NCBI GenBank assembly: GCA_030272155.1
Contig: CP126194.1
Location: forward strand, 7,059,501-7,123,500
DNA length: 64,000 bases
From: Tetradesmus obliquus
Lineage: Eukaryota > Chlorophyta > Chlorophyceae > Sphaeropleales > Scenedesmaceae
Reading direction: 5' to 3'
In this document: positions 55,382 through 64,000 of the stretch, one piece after another
How positions within the stretch are numbered: position 1 is the first letter of the stretch
Layout of the letters: each line of letters opens with the position of its first letter
Notes under the pieces: generated by a model
What the model saw: the letters and a program-made list of their open reading frames with translations, nothing else
Databases searched by the model: none
What the model was told of the DNA's origin: nothing
Translations under genes and position numbers: made by a program

Positions 55382-56374
55382 GGGCAACACCGGTGACAGC
55401 TGCTGGTGGGGGGCCTAGCGGCTGGTGTGCAGCGATCAACTCTGAAGAGGAAGGCAGTTGATGTTCTCGCAGCTGTTTTTGGTGTGAGGCAGAGCTGTTG
55501 TTTTTTTGTGCAGGGTGCCGTCCATGCCCAGGGGCTGAGGCTTGCAGCAGGGGCTGGTGTTGCTGCTGCTGGCGCGTGGCAGATGCTGGTGGGTGGCGGT
55601 AGCGGTGAATGTTTCGCAGTCCACCCTGAAGAGGAATGTGCTACATCGTGTGGCGCTGTAATGAAGCTGGATGTGATTAGTAGCTGCACATGCACTTGTT
55701 ACATATGTCATCAGTGTCGCAGCTGTCTGGCTGGGGCAGGCAACAGCAGAGCTGCTGCATCATATGTGGGTGGGCAGGGCAGACTGTTACTTGTTCATCT
55801 CTGCATGCCACATGGCAACAATCTTTCTGATTGTCTGCATAATAGGCTCAGCAACGTCGTTCTCTGCTGAGCCACTGTACAGTTCCTGCCTAGGTTGCAG
55901 TGCGCACAATTCACTGTTCAAGAGCTGGCAAGCAGTAATTGTGTGGTGGGCAAGGGCAAGTACTGTTGTGGTAGGTATGTGGCATGGGGCTCCAGAATAT
56001 CACGCCAACGTCATAACATGGTCTTGCGCACGGGGCGTTCAGGTATCAAAGGGATGTTGGTTGTTTTGATGCAGCAGACTTTGGTTCAGCAGCAGGCCTG
56101 GGCGCATCCATTCTCCTGCTTTCACGTCAATGTGGCATGGGTTTTGAACAGTGGAGTGTCGTGGGTTTCATGAATTTGTGTGCTATTCGTGTGGAATGTT
56201 GTTTTGAAGTGATCTTTGGCAGACCTGCTGGCACAATATGCTGGCACCTGCATGTGATTGAGTATGGGTAGTGTGAGTAATCTGGAAACTGAAGCATGTG
56301 CTGGAAAGGCTGTGATATGATATCCCCAGGCGGGATTGCTTGGATTACCCAGTCCTCCTTGGTACGTACCAGAT
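55382..56374. other. ODC-B 3' region and intergenic
   Basis: No further gene. Includes a duplicate of the end of the ODC-B reading frame at about 55517-55540 and a TGTAA motif at 55657-55661. Confidence 0.5.
55510..55635 (+). repeat. echo of ODC-B terminal exon end and 3' UTR
   Basis: CCATGCCCAGGGGCTGAGG at about 55522-55540 repeats the stop-codon region at 55365-55383, 157 bp away. Downstream pieces (GCTGGTGGG..., CTGAAGAGGAA...) are duplicated as well, about 180 bp apart. Confidence 0.8.
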
Positions 56375-56529
56375 ATCTGGGGCTGTGTTGGAAGCTGAGG
56401 GGTGATACGGGATATATCAGAGGGGGGATATGCCATGTCTCCCGAGGGCGCCGCCGCCCTCGGGTGACATGGCATATCCCCCCTCTGATATATCCCGTAT
56501 CACCCCGAAGCGACAACGCAGCCCCAGAT
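56375..56529. repeat. long foldback palindrome (MITE-like)
   Basis: Inverted arms 56399-56450 and 56455-56506 match over about 52 bp with a single mismatch and a 4-base loop (CCGC). The homology extends outward imperfectly to 56375 and 56529 (ATCTGGGGCTG... against its complement). There is no open reading frame inside. It is probably a non-autonomous foldback or MITE-type element, or a recent palindromic duplication. Target-site duplications were not identified. Confidence 0.9.
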
Positions 56530-56953
56530 GTGTGATATATCTCCGGCCTGGAGCACCCTGCCGTTGGCTGCCAGCGCTGGCAGCAGCAGGGTGCCACAAT
56601 CCTCATGCACAACTCAACCGCAAGCAACACAACCTCCATGCATGACAGCTATTACAGCTGAATATAACAACTTCAGGGTCTCGTCGGACTGGGTGTCTTT
56701 CCACGGGGTGCACAGCAACACTGCACACTGAACCACATCAACTGTTGACCGGGCACGGTGCCTTTCGCCACGCACCGAAACATTGAGCAGCTTTGACGTT
56801 AATAAAAAAATGTAAATACATAATAATATTTCAGTCGGACGCACCGGCTGCTGCTGCGTCGCTCCCACGCTAAACCACACCACCGCTATCTGTTACTTGT
56901 CACAAGCACGTTTGACTTTACTTCGACGACCACTGCAGCTCATCATTGTTTCG

Positions 56954-57545
56954 ATGGCGCACCCACCTGGTTACGGCTCTCCTGTTTATCAGCAGTGGAT
57001 TGATAGAAGGCTGTGCCACGTTTACAAAGACCCATACGCTGAGGACGAGTACTCCTACTTTGTCGATTGTTGCCATCCCATTAAGACAGCAAGTCAAGAC
57101 GCTGCGGAGCAACAGTTTCAGCTGGACGAAAACAAGGAGGACACGACTGGATGCGAGCAGGTACGCACCTTCGGTCTGCTGCTCGGCTTCACAAACCAGC
57201 ACTGTGAAGGCTCACCTGCATCAGTTCGCTCATCGAAATTATTGCTTTTTACAGATCGTGAACGACGACGAGACCACAGCCTCGCAGGAGCAACGCCTCC
57301 TGTCCGACCTCACCCTGAAGCGACACAACAGCACCTTCGTGTGTGCCGGCGCTTCAGGCGCAGGCAAAACCACCCTTATCAATGCCATTTCAAAGGAACT
57401 CGGCAACGACCGCTGGGGCGCACCCAAAGCCAACAGCGTCACACGCAATGCCAACACGCTGCGCACAAATTTGTTTAAACAAGTCAGCTGTCAGGAGCAT
57501 CACCAGCTGGCTGACGCAGATGAAGGGCATCAACACACCAATTGA
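56954..57545 (+). CDS. short P-loop NTPase-like protein, probably truncated
   Basis: Exons 56954-57160 and 57255-57545 give 165 residues. Exon 2 contains a Walker A motif CAGASGAGKTTLINA. No Walker B or nucleotide-specificity motif can be seen before the frame ends. The other frame of the same DNA stays open to about 57627 and reads SITSWLTQMKGINTPIEDM, which looks equally protein-like, so either a frameshift or a missed splice near 57475-57495 cuts the protein. The N-terminus (MAHPPGYGSPVYQQWIDRRL) matches no family I recognise. A partial leucine-rich segment follows 250 bp downstream and may have been fused to this gene. Confidence 0.5.
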
Positions 57546-57798
57546 AGACATGCAGCCACTAGAGGTCGTGCAGCTGGTGGCTGAATATGTGCTGGTGGTG
57601 AGTGAGGGGCTGAACTTAGATGCATGACTGCCTGGACCAGCACTACAGGTCATCTGGCTGCTTGCAGGAAACTGCACATCCAGCTGCAGACAGCCCCAAA
57701 CACACTTTACACACGTTGCTTACACTTATCTCAACCATATGGGCTTCACAGCATGCACATGCCCTGCATGCCACCGACACAACACATGCTGACCTGAC

Positions 57799-58194
57799 TA
57801 CTCGCGCCTGGTGCCTGGTGATGCGCTGGCGCTGACAGCGCTCACTGGCCTGACACGCCTGGGGCTTTTTGATCTGGGTGCTGGTGTGGGTGACCTGGCA
57901 GCAACAGCAATTGCGAGCAGCTACAAGCAGCTACAGCACATGGACATCAGGCGTCGCGACTTGGGCAGCATGGCGTGTCTGGCAATGGTACGGCAGCTCC
58001 CGCTGCTGACATCGCTGCTGCTAGATGGCAACAGCGGGTTGACGCAGCAGGGGCTGATGCTGCTGACTGGCCTGACGCGGCTGGAGCGTCTTAGCGTAAC
58101 TACTAATTTGGAGGTGACAGAGGAGGCGGTGCAGAGCTTTTGGGCGGCAGTGCGCCAGCAGCAGGAGCAGCAGCGGCAGCAGCAGCAGTATTGA
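57799..58194 (+). pseudogene. duplicated C-terminal LRR fragment
   Basis: Encodes two to three leucine-rich repeats (LTGLTRLGLFDLGAGVGDL, LTSLLLDGNSGLTQQGLMLL) and a Gln-rich end, stop TGA. It is a diverged copy of the last part of the gene at 59344-60909, and the similarity continues into the 3' flank (about 58212-58283 against 60961-61033). There is no start or upstream exon of its own. It may serve as the last exon of the P-loop gene. Confidence 0.65.
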
Positions 58195-59343
58195 ACAGGA
58201 GCTGCATAGTGCTGTGGCTGTTATGTATTGGAGGCTGGGTGTCCTCCTGTGTGACGTGTCCATGGGTTACTGTTGAGCAGGATGTTTTGTGTGCATGCGC
58301 TGCACAGCCATGATTCTGTGTAGTGCTTAACTTGCAGCCTGCGGTGTAGTGTGTTCCGTGGCTGGGTTGCATGATCCTGATGTTTGTGTACGTCTTTCGT
58401 AACCTGTCAGCCAATGCAGCAGAGCCTCTTATGCATGCATTACAGGCCTTACTTGCAGAGGCACTGCCTGACCGGCAGTCATGCTCAGCAGGCTGCGCGC
58501 AGATGGTTACAAGTTTGTTGAGTGGGGTGCAGGCTGTAATCTAACGACTAAAGATGCGTCCATTGTTAAAGGTGTGCTGGAAACACCTGTGGGGCCTGTG
58601 GGGCGACCGTGCTGGTGGCCTGGGCAGCCCAGGCTGGGCACTGTGTCACTGCCAGTTGCACGGTGTCACTGACACTGGCACTTGACGAACATGACGATAG
58701 GTATTCGATCCACTTTCTCTCCACCTACATAAAGCTTTCATTTGTAGAACAAGCAGAAAATCTGGGTTCCTCACGCTGCGCGCCGCTGCGTCGTGTTGTA
58801 TATGTTTGCAGGACTCTGCGGAGCCTGTGTACAGCCTGCCGTTCGATCTCTTCTGCTCGCCAGCAGCTGTCTCTTGATCAAAATAAACTCAGCCTGAGAC
58901 CTTGTCCTCGTGGCCTGGTGGGCAGGCATGGCGCAGTCGATGCAACAGCAGGTATGCAGCAGGGGCAGCAGCAGCAGTGTGCTTGCCAGCAATGCTGCAG
59001 TGTTGAGTAGCCAGCTCGTGCTGCTGAAGTATGTGACGTTTCAATGCATGTTTGTGTAATCAACCCAATGTGTACTTGCACAGCGTGTGCAATTGTTCAC
59101 CCATCTCTTTCCCAACTGCCACTGCTCTCCCTGGTGCTGTTGCCTCTGCACATACGTGCCTGCAGGGTGCATCAGCTGTCAACCTGGCATGACTGCAGGG
59201 TGCATCAGCTGTCAACCCGGCAGCACTCGCTATAGCTCTAGAGCATCCAGAGCTCAGCACAGAGCCCCATGTACTGTGTGCAGCTGCTACCACATGCAAG
59301 GCTTGGAGGCAGGCAGTGCAGCAGTGTGGTGCCTGCAACACAG
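58195..59343. other. intergenic or 5' region of LRR gene
   Basis: No exon was recognised, though upstream coding exons of the LRR gene are expected here. Confidence 0.4.
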
Positions 59344-60909
59344 CGGTTGAGGTGTGCATCGGGGCGCCGCTGCCGCAGCTGTGCAGCTTTGCGCGTTGGC
59401 TGCCAAAGCACGCAGCGCTGGTCAAGAGCTTGAGCATCAGCACATACACGCCAGGAAATGTGTTTCCCCTGCAGTCGGAGGATCACCTGGAGGCAGCACA
59501 GCAGCTGCTGCAGCAGGCCATGCAGCTGGCGACAGCTCTACCAGTGGCAGCAGCAGCAGCACCAGCACCACCACCAGCAAGATCAGCAGGGCAGGACACA
59601 GCTGCTGTACATTATCAGCAGCAGCAGCAGGCTGTGCGCCTGCCTGCCTTCAGCAGCGTCACTCTGGATGGCTGCACTGCAGGCATGCTGGCTGCACTGC
59701 CAGCACACAGCCTGACACACCTGCACCTGCAACTATTGGCGTATCCAGTCGACTATGCAGCTGCATCAGCAGCGCTCATGCGGCTCAGCAACCTGCGGGA
59801 GCTGCACCTGTGCGACCGCGACGTTGTGGACGGCGGCTGCTTGGCAGACCTGTCGCAGCTGAAGCAGCTGACTTCGTTGGTGCTGGACACTGACGGTTCT
59901 GTAGATGAGCAAGCGCTGCGGCAGCTGCTGGCGCAGCCCCTGCCACTGCAGCTGGTCATCATGTCGGCCGAGTGGACGTTGCACCTGGACCTGTCCCACC
60001 TGACTCAGCTGCAGCAGATCATCGGGGAGAGCAGTGGAAGCGGCCCGCTCAGCACAGCCTTCCCTCCCCAGCTGCAGATCTTGCAGGCAGGTCACCTGGC
60101 GTCTTCTGAAGATCTGCAAGCGATAATGCAGCTGCAGCAGCTGCAGATGCTAGAGTTTACGGACAATGTGGGGGAACCGGAGCTGCTGCTGCGGCTGGCG
60201 CAGCTGCCGGCCCTGCAGCATTTGTGTCTCAGGTACACCGACTTTGATGCAGCTGCTAGCGCAGCAGCAGCTTGGCGCCAGCTGCCTCAGCTACAGAATC
60301 TTGCAATCAGCCGTGTTGGGGATTACCCGGCAGATTTGGCGAACTTGCTCAGCAGGCAGCAGTGGCAGGCCATCTGCAGCGGCCTAGCAGGCTGCACGAG
60401 CCTTACGCACCTGCATTTGGAGGTAGCAGTGCGGCATGAAGCAGCGCAGCAGCAGGGGGTTGCACAGATGCAGAACGCAGTTGAACATGTAGAGCTGTGT
60501 GGTAGGCTGGCTGGCCTGACAAACCTCAAGGGCCTTGATCTGCGTTGGTCGTGCCTGGTGCCTGGCGATGCGCTGGCGCTGACAGCGCTCTGGCCTGACA
60601 CGCCTGGGGGTGCGGGACGTGGGTGCTGGTGTGGGTGACCTGGCAGCAACAGCGATAGCGAGCAGCTGCCAGCAGCTGAGGCACCTGGACTTGACCAATT
60701 GCGAGCTTGGCGGCATGTCCTGTCTGGCAATGATTCGGCACCTCACGCAGCTGACAGAGCTTGACTTATCCGGCAACAGCGGGCCGACACAGCAGGGGCT
60801 GATGCTGCTGACAGGGCTTAAGCGGCTGCAGCACCTGAGGGTGAGTACAGGCTTGGGGTTGACAGAGGAGGTGCTGGAGAGCTTTTGGGCAGCAGTGCGG
60901 CAGCAGTAG
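59344..60909 (+). CDS. leucine-rich repeat protein, frameshifted
   Basis: One long exon starting after an acceptor (CAACACAG, exon from 59344); 5' exons were not found. Irregular LRRs run throughout, e.g. LSNLRELHLCDRDV, LKQLTSLVLDTDG, LPALQHLCLRYTDF, LTNLKGLDLRW, LTELDLSGNSG. A low-complexity Gln/Ala/Pro insert lies near 59530-59640. Compared with the copy at 57.8 kb, two bases (AC) are missing between 60590 and 60591. This shifts the frame, so the main frame ends near 60638 and the last three repeats are read in another frame to TAG at 60907-60909. Either a real truncation or a sequencing error. Function unknown; LRRs imply protein binding. Confidence 0.6.
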
Positions 60910-61531
60910 CAGCAGCAGCAGCTGTAGATCAGTGATCGGCTCGGAGCCGCAGGATGTTGAGCCTGTGATGTGTTGTAGGCTGGCTGTCCTCCTGTGTGAC
61001 GGGTCTATGGTCTTCTGTTGAGCAGAAGGAGGTGACAGATCAGGCGGTGCAGCGCTTCTGGGCAGCATTGCGGTGGGAGCGGCTGGAATTCCGAATTTGC
61101 AAAAAATGTTGGCTATTGGAGGCTGGAATGTCCTCTACGGCAGTTGTCTAATTTCAGGCGTTGAACGACACCCGACCCCTGGTAACACCTGACAATGTGC
61201 TTTTGCTGCGCACGCACTGCGTGCCACGGCAGCCGGCTGCCAGGTGGAAACTCTGGTGTGCATGCAGCCGCGTTGGGCCAACATTTTGTCCAGCAGTGTG
61301 TAACTTCATGCCGCATGCTGGCGGCCAGCAATCAATCAACACCATGTTACCAGTCACGTGATAGCCAGCAATTGCTGTCAGTGTTAAAAGAGCCATTGCC
61401 ACCAATGACATCCAAAAGGATGTGCCCAGAACAAACAACGGCACAACGCCAGCAGCTGTTGTGAGCTCGACAAAACCATGATCCTCAACTTTGACGCTGC
61501 TGGTGCTGCAACAGGACCAGGCACAGCACGC
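60910..61531. other. convergent intergenic region
   Basis: 3' regions of the plus-strand LRR gene and the minus-strand kelch gene. A plus-strand TGTAA lies near 61297. No gene. Confidence 0.5.
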
Positions 61532-63053
61532 TCAGCTAAGCGTCACGAGGTACGTGTCATTGTACGTCTCAACAAACGCGCGCCAGCCGCCTGCCAGCAG
61601 CAGCTGCGGCTGCCCACCCGCAGCACCAGCACGCATCGGCACCATCACTGCTGCATTGCGTGCCGAGGGCATCCCGCCACTAGCAACTCCACCACCGCTG
61701 CTGCTGCCCTGCTCTGCTGCCACCTCAGGCACCAGCCAGCTGCTGCTGCTTGCATCTAACACGTACGCATCCTGCAGCATCTCGAGCCCACCAGATGCCC
61801 CATAGAAGGCCCCACCCACCACCAGCACCTTGTCACCAACCGCTGCTACTCCTGCACTGCAGCGCGGGTGCGGCTTTGGGCCTGATAGCTGGCCTGTTAG
61901 ATCTTCCCACGTCAGGCTGGCCAGATCTAGCCGGTACACGTCATCTAACATAGGCCCCTTCTGTGGCGCCCCAAACAGCACATACAGCTGGCCGTTCACA
62001 TGCACCATGCTGTGTAAGCCCCTGCTGCTGGGTGTGGAGCCAGTCACTGGCAGCTGCTCAAGCACTGGAGGGCTTGCGCTAGTATCCAGCCTCAGGATGT
62101 GATCTGTGGTGCGGTGCGTGTGTATGTAGATGTGCTGGCCCACCGCTGCCGCCTGGTGGCGGGAGATGCCTTGGAGGACGCCGTTTCCTGCAAGCTGCTG
62201 CCGCTGCCAGGCCCAGGTTTCAAGGTCCAGGGTCCAGACATCACCCAGGAAGGCATCTGGTCCGCTGATGGAGGAGTCCCAGCCGCCGATGAGCCACAGC
62301 TTGTTGTTAATGACAACTGCCTGGGAGACCAGCCTGCACACGAGTTGCAGTAGCAGCAGCAGTAGGGATAGCGTGAGTGGCAGGCGTAGGGATGATAGCA
62401 GCATATGCATGCACTTGCAGGCAGCAGCTTGGGTGGCGACAGAGTGTGGCGCGTGTACATGCAAGGTGATATATGCTTGGAGGTCGTGCGCACAGGGCGA
62501 TTGAACTTTGAGCAGGAATGTGTGCATGGATACATCACCAACTCAAACAGCAGCAGCGCAGCCTGGCTTGGTGCATTTTATAGCAATGAGAGACAAAATC
62601 ACGTGCAGTGCTGCAGACAGACCCTGTACATCGCTTTGAGATGTTTACCCCTGCTGCTGTGGCTGCCTGTCGCGCTTGCACGCATGCAAAGTGCATGCTG
62701 GCAGCGCTGCTGTCAACGCACCTGGGCTGTGGCACAGCTGCTGATGTGTACTGCACTGGCTCCCATGCACCAGTCTTGGCTGAGTATATCCATGCTGCGT
62801 TTGTACACGTGCGCTGCTTGTCTGGAGCTTCATGGTATCCCCCAAACAGGATCACATCGTGGCTGTGGCCCTCAGGCAGAGTAGCAGCACAGGCACCCGA
62901 GAGCGTTAGGCGCTGATCAGCGTTGAAAGCTGTCTGCTTGAACGATAAAGCTACCATGGTTGCGTTTGACGTTGCTTGCGTAACGAATGCGCGTCTGTGG
63001 CGTGTACGACAGAAGTGCGTGCACTGGCGTGAAAATTGCTGCTGAAACTGCAT
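61532..63053 (-). CDS. kelch-repeat protein
   Basis: Exons, minus strand: 63053-62722 and 62333-61532; in phase, about 377 residues. Kelch blades are visible as DVILFGGYHE...AWIYSAKTGAWEPV, KLWLIGGWDSS...VWTLDLETWAWQ, QLYVLFGAPQKG...VYRLDLASLTWEDL and KVLVVGGAFYG...AYVLDASSSSW, ending QLLLAGGWRAF. This makes about five blades of a beta-propeller, a protein-interaction fold. No extra domain. The ATG at 63053 gives a basic N-terminus (RTRHRRAFV) that could be an organelle presequence; the ATG at 62957 is an alternative start. Partner unknown. Confidence 0.8.
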
Positions 63054-64000
63054 CTTGAACAGCCACAGCGCCTTAACACCAGTGCTTTACGGTTCGAGAA
63101 CTTCTAGAACATCCAGGAGCTTCCGTACTTAAAGCCCCTGTCTTGTAAACCCTCTGCTGTTTGAACTTGGGATGTCATCAGAAAGCAACTCTCTCTGCGG
63201 AGGGACGCTTGAAAGCAAGAACACGCGCCTGCCAACGATTTTACAAGGCTCTACCTAATGACCAGGGTGCCAAAGATCATGTCTGCACAGTGCACGATAA
63301 CAATCATTGAATGCATGGCCATTGCAGCGTGCGCCACTGGCACGTGGCAGGGTACCCTGCCAGCGGTGGCACCCTGCCAACACCCCCTCGTTCTCCAAGG
63401 CCTACAAACATAGCGCTTTCGCGTGCATGCAGGCGTGATGCATCTAACTCCTGGTGCAAAAGCTGCCTGGACGCAAGCAAGATTGGGCAATACCGTATTG
63501 CAGGATTATTGCAGGCTGCAAATTCAACCCTTTTGCACATCAACTCTCGAATACTTGCAGACCCCGCTGCAGCAGCTGTCGCCAAGAATGAACCGCACGC
63601 AACGAAAGGTCACTCAACAGAAGGCACAACCTGTGCAACTGGATTCTGGCCGACAGCCTGGGGGTTGGGCTGTGGAGTGCACAAGTGCCAGCCAGGAGTA
63701 TAGTGCAGCTTGCTGCTGTTGCAGCTGCACTCTGCAGGTATGCGCAGGCCGCCTACAGGCTGTACAGCAAAAGGGCAGCAGCCGCATCACCTCCACACAA
63801 ACACATCACAATCCACCTGCTTTCCTACACTCGCATTGCAGTCCACAGCACTGTTGCTGGCTGTTGGTGCAAATCAAAATCTGCTATGCTGTCGCACCCG
63901 CACCGCCAACCGCCTCTGGCTGCAGGGCGCCGCAGATAGAGCAGCCGCACGCGCTTGCTGCGGAGCTCTGCTGAGCCTGAGCAGGCCGTTCAACAGTATT
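63054..64000. other. no gene supported
   Basis: Upstream of the kelch gene. A short exon-like piece near 63737-63790 (after CTCTGCAG, reading RYAQAAYRLYSKRAAAAS) might belong to a gene continuing past the window edge, but there is too little to support it. Confidence 0.4.

Overview
The window looks like nuclear DNA of a green alga, probably a chlorophycean. The reasons are many short GT-AG introns, CAG/CTG microsatellites encoding Gln, Ala or Ser tracts, TGTAA motifs downstream of several genes, a plastid-type isoamylase with a transit peptide, and a LINE similar to those described in Chlamydomonas. The genus is not determined. Exon coordinates below were derived by hand: splice sites and reading phase were checked at every joint, but there is no transcript support.

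Layout: 832-8600 (minus) is a decayed non-LTR retrotransposon with both an APE-type and a PD-(D/E)XK-type endonuclease, a reverse transcriptase, a PHD-like finger and an RNase H. 9448-14919 (minus) is a secreted GH32 invertase-type gene in ten exons. 15685-17004 (minus) and 17588-19593 (plus) are divergent genes of unknown function. 22282-23856 (minus) is a bHLH transcription factor resembling plant subgroup IVc (ILR3-like), with a GC-AG intron. 24554-28406 (minus) is an F-box-like/leucine-rich protein. 31471-41388 (minus) is a 19-exon starch-debranching isoamylase, ISA1 type. 43687-48587 and 50008-55381 (plus) are tandem copies of an ornithine-decarboxylase-family gene. The first copy has an in-frame stop and a damaged splice donor; both lack the usual active-site Cys. 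56375-56529 is a long near-perfect foldback palindrome. 56954-57545 encodes a short P-loop protein. 57799-58194 is a duplicated C-terminal fragment of the leucine-rich gene at 59344-60909, which itself carries a 2-nt frameshift. 61532-63053 (minus) is a kelch-repeat protein.

The most unusual feature is that introns here are full of 'exon echoes'. These are tandem duplications, mostly about 100-165 bp, that span an exon-intron junction, so decayed copies of one exon edge with its splice site lie inside the neighbouring intron. The isoamylase alone shows about 19 in ten of its introns. One is seen in the invertase, two in the first ODC-like gene but not at the same sites in the second, and a terminal-exon version follows the second ODC-like gene.

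Metabolically, the invertase (sucrose hydrolysis outside the cytosol) and ISA1 (amylopectin trimming in the plastid) are both carbohydrate enzymes. Nothing in the sequence suggests the genes form a functional cluster.
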